This document shows, in pieces, positions 55,391 to 63,387 of a DNA stretch of 64,000 nt; position 1 is the stretch's first letter; every line of letters begins with the position of its first letter. A program made the translations under genes and the position numbers. The stretch is from Halomonas daqiaonensis (lineage in GTDB: Bacteria > Pseudomonadota > Gammaproteobacteria > Pseudomonadales > Halomonadaceae). The DNA is taken from assembly GCF_900109725.1 (NCBI RefSeq), contig NZ_FOBC01000006.1, positions 1 to 64,000 on the forward strand, read 5' to 3'. The notes under the pieces were generated by a model. It was given only the letters and a program-made list of their open reading frames with translations. It was not told the origin of the DNA and ran no database searches.

Positions 55391-56005
55391 ATGGAAATGA
55401 TCGACCTCGAAACTCCCGACCTCCACCAGGAGCGGCTGCAGCGTGTGATGTCGCTGATCAGGGCCAGCGGTGCGCGACGCGTGCTCGACCTGGGGTGCGG
55501 TTCGGGTGGGCTGTTGCAGTACCTGTTGCGCGACCCCCAGTTCGAGCGAGTGGTGGGTCTGGAGCTGTCCGGCGAACTCCTGGCCCAAGCCAAGCTGCGC
55601 CTGGAGGACCTGCCTGCCGCCCGCGCGGGGCGCCTCGAGCTGGTCTGCGGCTCCTATTCCGATGTCCACTCTGCGCTAGTTGGTTTCGAGGCGGCGGCCA
55701 TGGTGGAGACCATCGAGCATGTCCCGCCCGAGGCGCTCTCACGGGTCGAGCGTGCGGTCTTCGCCGGGTTACGGCCGCAGCTGCTGGTGATGACCACTCC
55801 CAACCACGAATACAACCCGCTCTTTGACATGGGGCCTGGCGAATATCGCGATCCCGACCACAAGTTCGAATGGGACCGGGCGCGCTTTCGTGACTGGGCC
55901 CTGGGCGTGGCCCGCCGCAACGGCTATCGAGTCCGCTTCTCGGGAATCGGCGAGATGGACGCCCACCTCGGCCAGCCGACCCAGGTGGCGTCCTTTACGC
56001 GCTGA
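55391..56005 (+). CDS. Hen1-type RNA 3'-terminal 2'-O-methyltransferase domain protein
   Basis: This 204-residue SAM-dependent methyltransferase has the SAM loop VLDLGCGSGGLLQYLL and the Hen1 metal-site signature: Glu106, Glu109 and His110 in VETIEHV, plus His157 in DPDHKFEW. TTPNHEYN is also typical. Hen1 methylates the 2'-OH of RNA 3' ends. Bacterial Hen1 of RNA-repair operons is about twice as long and lies next to Pnkp; this protein is the methyltransferase domain alone, without a pnkp gene. The ATG at 55391 has GGAG upstream. GC content returns to that of the main chromosome here. Confidence 0.82.
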   Translation: MEMIDLETPDLHQERLQRVMSLIRASGARRVLDLGCGSGGLLQYLLRDPQFERVVGLELSGELLAQAKLRLEDLPAARAGRLELVCGSYSDVHSALVGFEAAAMVETIEHVPPEALSRVERAVFAGLRPQLLVMTTPNHEYNPLFDMGPGEYRDPDHKFEWDRARFRDWALGVARRNGYRVRFSGIGEMDAHLGQPTQVASFTR

Positions 56006-56049
56006 GCCTCTGCCTGAGGGCAGCGCCTGTCCCTGTGCTGTTCCTTGTC

Positions 56050-56658
56050 CTAGCGGGCATGGTGAGACATCACCGCTCGCATCTCCTCGATTTGCGCGTC
56101 GCTGAGGATTTCGGAGAGCGCCTCATGATGCTCCTCGCGCAGTTCACGCATGGCTTCGTGGCGCTGCTGGCGAGAGTCGAGATCGCGCTCGCGCAGCGCC
56201 TGCATGTCGGCGTAGACCTCTTCACGGACTTCGCGCAGCGCCTCGCGCTTCTCGTCGGAAAGCTTCCAGCTGTCGACCAGCTCGGTCAGTCGCTGTTGCA
56301 TGGCCTCTTGGTGCTCGGCGCGCTGCTCCTCGTGCATTGCCTGGCGGGCCATTTTCAGGGCCTCGCGCTGCTCCTCGCCGAGGATCTCCTCCACGCGCTG
56401 GCGGTGTTCCTCACGCAGTTCGCGGACCGCCTCACGATGCTCGCTGCGCGCCTCCTGTAAGGCCTTGCGGGTCTCCTCGTCGATGCCGGCCCGCTCGAAG
56501 AGGGCTTGTCGGCGCTGTTCGTACTGCTGGTGATGCTCCTCGCTCCAGTCTTGCTTCTTGCCTTCTCCCGAGGCAGCACTGGCGGAAAGCGCCAGGGGGG
56601 CGATAGCGACGGCAAGCAGGGCGGGGGCCAGCAGAGTGCGGGTGAAAGAGCGTGTCAT
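56050..56658 (-). CDS. Spy/CpxP-like periplasmic protein
   Basis: This 202-residue protein has a signal peptide ending ALSASAASGEG, then an almost wholly helical, highly charged region rich in Glu, Arg, His and Gln, with repeated patterns such as REAVRELREEHRQR and MRELREEHHEALSEILSDAQ. That resembles Spy/CpxP periplasmic chaperones with LTxxQ-like motifs. AAGGAG precedes the ATG at 56658. It lies 110 bp downstream of baeR on the same strand. In enteric bacteria, spy is under BaeSR, which fits. Confidence 0.75.
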   Translation of the reverse strand: MTRSFTRTLLAPALLAVAIAPLALSASAASGEGKKQDWSEEHHQQYEQRRQALFERAGIDEETRKALQEARSEHREAVRELREEHRQRVEEILGEEQREALKMARQAMHEEQRAEHQEAMQQRLTELVDSWKLSDEKREALREVREEVYADMQALRERDLDSRQQRHEAMRELREEHHEALSEILSDAQIEEMRAVMSHHAR

Positions 56659-56768
56659 GAGATTCTCCTTGTGGGCCTCGTCGGGCCTCGGGTTGACGCT
56701 GTCAGTCTCGTCGCCGGGGGTGCAATCGGCATGCAGCGAGCGTGCAAAGGTCGTGCATCTGCCGGGGC

Positions 56769-57476
56769 TCACTCCTCCGGCTGATACTTGTAGCCGACGC
56801 CGTAGACCGAGCGGATCACCTCGCGCTCTGGCCAGATATCGGCAATCTTGCGGCGCAGCTTCTTGATGTGGCTGTCAACGGTGCGCTCGGAAACGATGCG
56901 ATGGTCGCGATACATGTGGTCCATCAACTGCTCGCGGGTAAAGATACGCCCGGGAGAGTGCATCATTACCTTCAGCAACTGGAACTCCACCGCGGTGAGG
57001 CCCAGGTCCTGGCCATCGGCCAGGGCGCGCCAGCCTTCATCGTCGAGGACCAGGTCGCTGCCCCCGGGAGCGGGCGCACTGGCTGCGCGGCTGCGGCGCA
57101 GCACGGCCTTGGTCCGGGCCACCACCTCGCGGGGGCTGAAGGGCTTGCAGATATAGTCGTCGGCGCCCAGCTCCAGGCCCAGCAGGCGGTCGACTTCCTC
57201 GACACGGGCGGTGAGCATGATGATCGCCATCGACGGCCATCGTTGGCGAATCTCCCGGCAAAGGGTCAGGCCATCCGTGCCCGGCAGCATCAGGTCGAGC
57301 AGCACAAGCTCCGGAAGCGTCCGGCAGTTTTCGAGCCAGGGCATCACGGCATCGCCGTGGTCCAGGTGGTGACTGGTGAAGCCGCTGCCCTGGAGGTAGT
57401 CGGCGACCAGGAGGGCGATCTTGGGTTCGTCCTCGACGATCAGGATCCGGTCCTGATCGGTATCCGGGGTGCTCAT
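56769..57476 (-). CDS. baeR: OmpR-family response regulator BaeR
   Basis: This 235-residue regulator has a receiver domain with phospho-Asp61 (LVLLDLMLPGTDGLTLCREI), Lys in YICKPFSPREVV, and a winged-helix DNA-binding domain ending VIRSVYGVGYKYQP. The LLGLELGADDYICKPFSPRE stretch closely resembles BaeR. The ATG at 57476 overlaps the stop of the kinase gene. A longer frame to 57815 runs within the kinase gene and is rejected. The Spy-like gene downstream is a plausible target. Confidence 0.9.
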   Translation of the reverse strand: MSTPDTDQDRILIVEDEPKIALLVADYLQGSGFTSHHLDHGDAVMPWLENCRTLPELVLLDLMLPGTDGLTLCREIRQRWPSMAIIMLTARVEEVDRLLGLELGADDYICKPFSPREVVARTKAVLRRSRAASAPAPGGSDLVLDDEGWRALADGQDLGLTAVEFQLLKVMMHSPGRIFTREQLMDHMYRDHRIVSERTVDSHIKKLRRKIADIWPEREVIRSVYGVGYKYQPEE

Positions 57477-58912
57477 GTGGCGTGCTCCCTGAGCGGGTGG
57501 TCCTCGATGGCGGGGAAGGTCAGCGTCCAGCATAACCCGCCGAGCGGCGATGAGGTGGCCTCCATGCGCGCACCGTGGGCACGAGCCAGGGCGATGGCGA
57601 TCGACAGCCCCAGGCCGCTGCCACCACTGGCGCGATTGCGCGACCCCTCGACACGGTAGAGCCGCTCGGTGAGCCGCGGCAATTCGGCATCGGGCACGCC
57701 GGGTGCACTGTCCTCCCAGGTTACCCGCAGTTGCCCCTGGTGCTCCTTCAGCCGCACGCGAAGCTGCCCCGGAATGGTCGTGTAGGCGCAGGTGTTGTCG
57801 ATCAGGTTGTTCCACAGCTGGCGCAGCCGTTGGGTGTCGCCACGGATCCAGGCCGGCCCCTCTATCTCACGTTCCAGGTGAATGCCGCTATCGCCGAGCC
57901 ATCCACTGGCCTCATCGAGGCGCGAGGCGAGGCTCTCCGCAAGGTTCAGAGGGGCCAGCTGGACCTCCAGGGCGCCGGCATCGCTCTGCGAGAGCAGTCG
58001 CAGGTCGGCCACCAGTCGCTCCAGCTGGCCGACCTCCTGGGCCAGCGAGTTCAGGTTGTCCTGGTCCAGGGAACGGATGCCGTCCTGCATGGCCTCGATC
58101 TCGCCACGCAACACCGCCAGCGGCGTGCGTAGCTCGTGGGCGATATCGGAGACCCAGCGGTTGCGTGCCTCACGACTGGCTTCCAGGGTGGCGGCCAGCA
58201 CGTTGAAGTCGTGGGCGAGGCTCGAGAGCTCGTCGCGGCCGCTTTCTGCCAGGCGCGTGCTGTAGTCGCCTTCGGTGAGGCGGCGGGTGGCCCGGGCCAT
58301 GCCGCGGGTGCGTCGCCCCAGCCACCAGGAGAGGCCGCCGGCCAGCAGCAGCGAGGCCAGGCCCAGGGAGGCGACGATGATGCCCAGGTTGCGCTGCTGG
58401 CGAGAGAGAAAGATGCGGTCCATGCGCGCCATCAGCTGCTGGGGCGGGCGGTAACCAAGCATCCCGACCTGCTGGCCACCGCTCTCGATCGGCAGCCAGC
58501 GCAGCTCGGCCGCCTGCTCGTCGTCATCCGGCGGCAGGCCGATCACCGGCAGACCGTTTGCGTCGTGGAGCACGAAGTCCTTGGGGTCACCCAGGCGTTG
58601 CTCGATGCCCTTAGGCGGCGGGGTGTCGCCGGGCCATAGCTGGCGTCGCACCAGGCGGTGCCAGGTGCGCGGCGACTGGCGCAGCCATTGCCAGTCGCCG
58701 CGGCTGGCCCACTCTTCGGCGAGTCCCTCGGCCAGTGTCTCGGCGCGGCGGGTCTGGGTCTGGTCCAGGTACTCTATGAAGCCCTGGTCGAGGCTGCGCG
58801 AGACCGCCAGGAACACCAGCCCGGAAATGACCACGTTGACCACCAGAATGATCGCGAAAAGCTTGATGCCGAGCCGTGAGACGGCTGGGCGTGGGATACG
58901 TGGCGAGCGCAT
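57473..58912 (-). CDS. baeS: Envelope-stress sensor histidine kinase BaeS
   Basis: This 479-residue inner-membrane kinase has TM1 at about 17-36, a periplasmic sensor domain, TM2 at about 176-198, HAMP (RRTRGMARATRRLTEGDYSTR), HisKA with His259 (WVSDIAHELRTPLAVLRG), and an HATPase domain with NNLIDNTCAYT and GGSGLGLSIAIA. The layout and the phosphorylation-site region match BaeS. The ATG at 58912 is placed just before the first helix; a longer frame from 59044 is unsupported. The stop overlaps the baeR start by ATGA. Confidence 0.9.
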   Translation of the reverse strand: MRSPRIPRPAVSRLGIKLFAIILVVNVVISGLVFLAVSRSLDQGFIEYLDQTQTRRAETLAEGLAEEWASRGDWQWLRQSPRTWHRLVRRQLWPGDTPPPKGIEQRLGDPKDFVLHDANGLPVIGLPPDDDEQAAELRWLPIESGGQQVGMLGYRPPQQLMARMDRIFLSRQQRNLGIIVASLGLASLLLAGGLSWWLGRRTRGMARATRRLTEGDYSTRLAESGRDELSSLAHDFNVLAATLEASREARNRWVSDIAHELRTPLAVLRGEIEAMQDGIRSLDQDNLNSLAQEVGQLERLVADLRLLSQSDAGALEVQLAPLNLAESLASRLDEASGWLGDSGIHLEREIEGPAWIRGDTQRLRQLWNNLIDNTCAYTTIPGQLRVRLKEHQGQLRVTWEDSAPGVPDAELPRLTERLYRVEGSRNRASGGSGLGLSIAIALARAHGARMEATSSPLGGLCWTLTFPAIEDHPLREHAT

Positions 58913-59054
58913 GGACGGGCTCCGGGAGCGTGGGCGGCTAGAATATGGCGTATTCTCTCTGCTCGGCGTGCAGCCATCGGTCAGGTTCTGTGCAGGCAAT
59001 GTGCAGCTTGAGGCCAGCCTCGGCCACTCTGTTCCGGCCGGCAAGGATGACGGG

Positions 59055-59981
59055 TCACAGAGAAAGCAGGAAGAGGATCAGCGGTGGCGACAGCAGCGAC
59101 AGGATAAAGCCGCTGACCACGGCCACCGGTACACAGGATACGCCCCCGTGCTGCTGGATCACCGGCAGGGTGAAGTCCATGGAGGTGGCGCCGCCATAGC
59201 CGATCGCCAGGACCGCATGGCGGCGGATGACCAGCGGGATCAGCACGAAGGCGAGCAGTTCCCGGGCCAGGTCGTTGAAGAAGGCTACCCCGCCCATCAG
59301 CGGGCCCAACTGGTCGCCGACCAGGATGCCGGAGAGCGAATACCAGCCGAAACCCGCGGCCAGCGCCAGCCCCTCGTTCCATCTCAGGTCCAGCAGGGGT
59401 GCGGCGAGCAGTCCGCCGACCAGGGAGCTGGCGGCCAGGGTCAGGGCGATGGCCAGGCCGAAGCGGTTGAGCACGATCTGGCGCAGCGACATGCCGGAGT
59501 TGCGCAGCTGGCAGCCGATCAGTGCCAGCAGGGCGTAGAGCACCGCTTCGGCCAGGGTCTCGGCCGCGGTGAACAGGCCGCTGCCGGTGAGCCATTCCAG
59601 CAGCAGCCCGATCACCACGCCGGCCACCACCATTGCCACCAGGGCGAGCGAGCCGATCATGGCGGCCCACTTGCTGGTGGGGGCCTCTGCCACCACTCTT
59701 GCAGGGTCGGCAGTGAGGCCCAGTCGTTGCGATAGCCACCAGAGGGCCGCCAGATTGCAGCTCGAGATCACCGCGAACAGCAGCAGGGCCTGGCCGCCCA
59801 GGCGCGAGAGTTGGCCGGCCAGGTCGTCGAGGCCGGCCAGGCTCACGCCCATCAACAGCAGGATCACGTAGATCGAGGCGTTCACACCGCGGTTGATCAG
59901 CGCCATCAGCCGGGTATCCCGAACCGGCACCAGGTAACCCAGCACCAGCGGCAACAGCACGATCACCAGACCGCTCAGCAT
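59055..59981 (-). CDS. lysO: Lysine exporter LysO
   Basis: This 308-residue membrane protein of the LysO (DUF340) family has about eight to ten helices and conserved segments IGCQLRNSGMSLRQIVLNRFG, GFGWYSLSGILV, AFFNDLARELLAFVLIP and GGATSMDFTLPVIQQHGG. LysO exports L-lysine and thialysine in E. coli. The ATG at 59981 gives the family N-terminus (MLSGLVIVLLPLVLGYLVP) and has AGAGGG upstream; a GTG five codons earlier is an alternative. It is transcribed towards baeS. Confidence 0.88.
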   Translation of the reverse strand: MLSGLVIVLLPLVLGYLVPVRDTRLMALINRGVNASIYVILLLMGVSLAGLDDLAGQLSRLGGQALLLFAVISSCNLAALWWLSQRLGLTADPARVVAEAPTSKWAAMIGSLALVAMVVAGVVIGLLLEWLTGSGLFTAAETLAEAVLYALLALIGCQLRNSGMSLRQIVLNRFGLAIALTLAASSLVGGLLAAPLLDLRWNEGLALAAGFGWYSLSGILVGDQLGPLMGGVAFFNDLARELLAFVLIPLVIRRHAVLAIGYGGATSMDFTLPVIQQHGGVSCVPVAVVSGFILSLLSPPLILFLLSL

Positions 59982-60066
59982 CACGACCCTCTTCACGTCC
60001 AGAGGCCACCGGTGGCGACCAAAAGCCGCCCACTCTAGCCAAATTCCCTTCGGGGAGGAAGCGGGC

Positions 60067-60723
60067 TCAGTACGGGTGCAGAGTCAGGTCGATGAGCGAC
60101 AGTCGGCTTTTCCGCTTGCCGTCGCGGTGGTACTCCATGGCCAGCAACAGGCCTGGCACGTGCGGGTGGAAGCTGAATATCATGCGCTTTTCGGGGGAGT
60201 CCGGCTCGGTAACCTCCACCCTGACGGCTTCGAAGCGACCGGCGGGCAATTCGAGCATCCGGCGGTCCAGCCGGCGGTAGTCGACCCGCTCCTCGCGACC
60301 GCGATGGTCGAGGTAACGCAGCCGGCAGGGGGTGTCGCAGTCCTCGGTCACGCCGCGCCGGGAGAGGTCGAACAGGGCGGTCTGGCGGTCGGGCAGCGTG
60401 GCCAGGGCATCACCGTTCAGTTCGTAGTCCTTGCCGATGCCCAGCATGCGGTAGCCACTGGCGTAGTGCAGTGCGCGGAGGTCAGTGCCGTCAATGAAGC
60501 GGCTATACTCGCTGCCACTGGCCACCGCGATGGCGGCGCGCATCTCGCTGATCCACTGCTGTCCGTCGCGGATCAGGCGGTGTTCCACGGTGGTGCTGGG
60601 CCAGCCGGAGACCTCGAGGCGGTAGCGGGCATCGAAGGGGCGCGGCTCTGCTGCATGGACGATGCCGACGCACAGCATCAGGAGCAGCATGAGGGCGGCG
60701 CAACGGTGCAGCGTTAAAGGCAT
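60067..60723 (-). CDS. DUF3108-like periplasmic protein
   Basis: This 218-residue protein has a signal peptide (ALMLLLMLCVGIVHAAE) followed by a beta-rich region beginning FDARYRLEVSGWPSTTVEHRL. The overall pattern (DLRALHYASGYRM, AGRFEAVRVEV, FHPHVPGLLLAMEY) resembles DUF3108 proteins, which are exported and of unknown function. A single pair CDTPC may form a disulfide. It is read leftward, upstream of lysO with 85 bp between. The family assignment is tentative. Confidence 0.65.
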   Translation of the reverse strand: MPLTLHRCAALMLLLMLCVGIVHAAEPRPFDARYRLEVSGWPSTTVEHRLIRDGQQWISEMRAAIAVASGSEYSRFIDGTDLRALHYASGYRMLGIGKDYELNGDALATLPDRQTALFDLSRRGVTEDCDTPCRLRYLDHRGREERVDYRRLDRRMLELPAGRFEAVRVEVTEPDSPEKRMIFSFHPHVPGLLLAMEYHRDGKRKSRLSLIDLTLHPY

Positions 60724-60875
60724 GCGAGGTTTCCTTGGCCGACAAAGGGGCAGGGATGAGAGTCCCCGCGGGGTCAGGGGTTCCCCCCTTTTCCCCGGCG
60801 GGCAGGACGAGGGGCTGCTAGGCTGGCCTTGCGGGACGACACTTCCGTCGTCGCTACATTACTGAGGAGACTCCC

Positions 60876-61436
60876 ATGGCTAGACTCTTGCTTATTGCCG
60901 GTGACTATGTCGAGGACTACGAGATCATGGTGCCTTTCCAGGCCCTGCAGGCCATGGGTCATTCGGTCGATGCCGTGTGTCCCGACAAGCGCGAGGGCGA
61001 CCAGGTGCGCACCGCCATCCACGACTTCGAGGGCGACCAGACCTACTCCGAGAAGCCCGGCCACAACTTCACCCTGAATGCCACCTTCGCCGAAGTTAAG
61101 GTCGCCGACTACGATGCGCTGGTCGTCCCTGGCGGGCGTGCGCCGGAGTACCTGCGCCTCGACGAGCGTGTGCTGGAGATGGTCCGCCACTTCTTCGACC
61201 ATGACAAGCCGGTGGCGGCCATCTGCCATGCTGCCCAGCTGCTGGCGGCGGCGGTCTCCCTCGAGGGCCATCGGGTCTCGGCCTACCCGGCCTGTGCCCC
61301 GGACGTGCGCCTGGCCGGCGGTGACTTTGCCGAGATCGAAGTCGACCAGGCCGTCACCAGCGGCAAGCTGGTGACGGCCCCCGCCTGGCCGGCCCATCCG
61401 GCCTGGCTAAAGCAGTTCGCCGCCTTGCTCGACTAA
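60876..61436 (+). CDS. DJ-1/PfpI family protein
   Basis: This 186-residue class I glutamine-amidotransferase-fold protein has the DJ-1/PfpI nucleophile Cys117 in [10 protein letters not shown] and the partner Glu near [22 protein letters not shown] is typical. Family members act as glyoxalase III, deglycase-like or chaperone proteins; the length and [10 protein letters not shown] insertion place it with YhbO/DR1199-type proteins. It stands alone before the TetR gene. Protection from reactive carbonyls would fit the oxidoreductases downstream, but that is inference. Confidence 0.87.
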   Translation: MARLLLIAGDYVEDYEIMVPFQALQAMGHSVDAVCPDKREGDQVRTAIHDFEGDQTYSEKPGHNFTLNATFAEVKVADYDALVVPGGRAPEYLRLDERVLEMVRHFFDHDKPVAAICHAAQLLAAAVSLEGHRVSAYPACAPDVRLAGGDFAEIEVDQAVTSGKLVTAPAWPAHPAWLKQFAALLD

Positions 61437-61462
61437 GGCATCACGGCTCGGTTTGACGTCAC

Positions 61463-61477
61463 TAGACGACTGGTCTA
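61463..61477. promoter_or_regulatory. NemR-like operator upstream of tetR-type gene
   Basis: TAGAC and GTCTA flank a 5-nt spacer at 61463-61477, 11 bp before the regulator start. A second TAGAC-GTCTA palindrome lies before the old yellow enzyme gene. The arms match NemR-type boxes, so autoregulation is likely. Confidence 0.65.
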
Positions 61478-61488
61478 ATCTTCGGGGC

Positions 61489-62091
61489 ATGAAGACGCAC
61501 GCCACCCGTGACAAGCTGATCGAGATTGGCGCCGAACTGATCGCCGAACAGGGTTTCAACGCCACCGGCATCAATGCGGTGTTAAGCCGGGCGGGGGTCC
61601 CCAAGGGATCCTTCTATCACTACTTCTCGAGCAAGGAAGATTTCGGCCTGGCCGTCATCGACGCCTTCGCTGAGCAGTATGACGCCCGGTTGGCGGCGAT
61701 CTTCGAGGCTACCGACGCCTCGCCGTTGGTGCGGTTGCGCCGCTATTTTGCCGCCGGCAAGGCGGACATGCTTTCTTGCGACCACGCCCGCGGCTGCCTG
61801 ATCGGCAACCTGGGGCAGGAGCTTTCGGCGCGCAGTGAGGTCTTCCGAGCCCGCCTGGACCAGGTGTTCCGTGCCTGGGAGCGTCGGCTGGTGGCTTGCC
61901 TCGAAGACGCCCGTTCCGCTGGCGAGGTGCCGGATGCCCTCGATCCAGAGGCGCTGGCGAGCTTCATCATGGCCGGTTGGGAAGGCGCCATCCTGCGCGC
62001 CAAGACGGTCAAGTCGCTGGCGCCCATGGAGTGTTTCGAGACGATCCTCTTCCGCCAGGTATTGGCAAGCGAGCTGCCCGAGGCAAGTTGA
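61489..62091 (+). CDS. nemR: TetR-family regulator, NemR-like
   Basis: This 200-residue repressor has an N-terminal TetR HTH (GINAVLSRAGVPKGSFYHYFSSKEDFG) and a ligand domain with cysteines near the middle (ADMLSCDHARGCLIGNLGQEL), as in NemR/AcuR proteins that sense electrophiles through Cys. The ATG at 61489 excludes the operator from the coding sequence; the frame from 61453 would include it. It precedes the old yellow enzyme gene, as in nemRA. The symbol is given by similarity of arrangement and operator. Confidence 0.8.
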   Translation: MKTHATRDKLIEIGAELIAEQGFNATGINAVLSRAGVPKGSFYHYFSSKEDFGLAVIDAFAEQYDARLAAIFEATDASPLVRLRRYFAAGKADMLSCDHARGCLIGNLGQELSARSEVFRARLDQVFRAWERRLVACLEDARSAGEVPDALDPEALASFIMAGWEGAILRAKTVKSLAPMECFETILFRQVLASELPEAS

Positions 62092-62138
62092 TCCATGACC
62101 GCAACGTCAGTCATGCATGGCATGCGTCACGTTATTAG

Positions 62139-62150
62139 TAGACTGGTCTA
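62139..62150. promoter_or_regulatory. NemR-like operator upstream of old yellow enzyme gene
   Basis: TAGAC and GTCTA surround a 2-nt centre at 62139-62150, 53 bp before the old yellow enzyme start. It is a second copy of the arms found at 61463. Confidence 0.65.
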
Positions 62151-62202
62151 AAAACGGTTCAAACCAATGGGTCCAGACAGACATCGACACAGGAGGTCGT
62201 AG

Positions 62203-63318
62203 ATGACCACGCAACGCGATAGCCTTTTCGAACCTTTCACTCTCGGTGCCCTGGAGTTGCCCAACCGGGTGATCATGTCGCCGCTGACTCGAGCTCGGTC
62301 CTCGCAGCCGGGCGATGTGCCCAACGACATGAATGTCGAGTACTACCGTCAGCGGGCCGGTGCGGGAATGATCATCGCCGAGGCCACTCAGGTCTCACCC
62401 CAAGGCAAGGGTTACGCCTTCACTCCGGGGATTCATTCCGAGGCGCAGGTCGAGGGCTGGAAGCGGGTGATCGATGCCGTACACCAGGCCGGCGGACGCA
62501 TCATCCTGCAGCTCTGGCATGTGGGGCGGATCTCCCACCCCGCACTGCAGCCGGATGGCGCTTCTCCCGTGGCTCCCTCGGCGATCAAGCCGGAAGGCGC
62601 CAAGACCTTCATCAGCGCCGATTCCGGCATGGTGGATATTCCGACGCCGCGGGCGCTGGCACTCGAAGAACTGCCTGACATCGTCGAGCAGTTCCGTCAG
62701 GGTGCCGAGAACGCCAAGCGCGCCGGCTTCGACGGTGTGGAGGTCCACGCGGCCAATGGCTACCTGCTCGATCAGTTTCTGAAGAGTGGCAGCAACAAGC
62801 GCACGGATGCCTACGGGGGTTCGCTGGAGAATCGCCTGCGCCTGCCGCGGGAAGTCGTCCAGGCCGTGGTCGATGTCTGGGGTGCCGATCGCGTCGGCGT
62901 GCGTGTCAGCCCCACCGGGAGCTTCAACGCCATGGTCGACGACGACCCGGTCGCCACCTTCGGCGAGTTCGCTCGGGCTCTCGACGGGATCGGGGTGGCC
63001 TTCATCGAGTTGGTCGAGGACTCCTTCCAGGGCAACCATGCGAATGGGCGTCCCGAAACGGTGATCGAGGCCATTCATGCGGCCTTCTCACGCGCTTATA
63101 TCGGCAACGGTGCCTACAGCGCCGACGAGGCCCGCCAGCGTATCGCTGCAGGGAAGGTCGACCTGGTCTCCTTCGGACGACCCTTCATCGCCAACCCGGA
63201 TCTTCCGGAACGTTTCCGTCTCGATGCGCCGCTCAATGACTGGGATGACAGTACCTTCTACGGTGGTGACGAGCGCGGCTATACCGACTACCCGAGCCTG
63301 GCCGAACAGCCGGCCTGA
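62203..63318 (+). CDS. nemA: Old yellow enzyme family alkene reductase (NemA-like)
   Basis: This 371-residue FMN enzyme reduces activated C=C bonds, N-ethylmaleimide and nitro compounds. It has the N-terminal FEPFTLGALELPNRVIMSPLTR, active-site EVHAANGYLLDQFL with the His/Asn pair, LQLWHVGRISHP and the C-terminal LVSFGRPFIANPDL. ACAGGAGG precedes the ATG. It is controlled most likely by the adjacent NemR-like regulator through the TAGAC-GTCTA palindromes. It is followed by a short-chain dehydrogenase gene that may share the transcript. Confidence 0.92.
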   Translation: MTTQRDSLFEPFTLGALELPNRVIMSPLTRARSSQPGDVPNDMNVEYYRQRAGAGMIIAEATQVSPQGKGYAFTPGIHSEAQVEGWKRVIDAVHQAGGRIILQLWHVGRISHPALQPDGASPVAPSAIKPEGAKTFISADSGMVDIPTPRALALEELPDIVEQFRQGAENAKRAGFDGVEVHAANGYLLDQFLKSGSNKRTDAYGGSLENRLRLPREVVQAVVDVWGADRVGVRVSPTGSFNAMVDDDPVATFGEFARALDGIGVAFIELVEDSFQGNHANGRPETVIEAIHAAFSRAYIGNGAYSADEARQRIAAGKVDLVSFGRPFIANPDLPERFRLDAPLNDWDDSTFYGGDERGYTDYPSLAEQPA

Positions 63319-63331
63319 CATCTTCGAATAC

Positions 63332-63350
63332 CCCGGCCGAGTCGGCCGGG
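63332..63350. terminator. Stem-loop between nemA and the SDR gene
   Basis: CCCGGCCG (63332-63339) pairs with CGGCCGGG (63343-63350) around a 3-nt loop. No T-tract follows, so it may be only a weak terminator. Confidence 0.4.
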
Positions 63351-63387
63351 TAATGACACTACTAACTATTTCCAAGGAGAAGATTTT

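Noticed and set aside
58981-60042. 353-codon leftward frame overlapping lysO
   Set aside because: It overlaps the certain lysO in another frame and is Arg/Gly/Pro-rich, as expected for a shadow frame.
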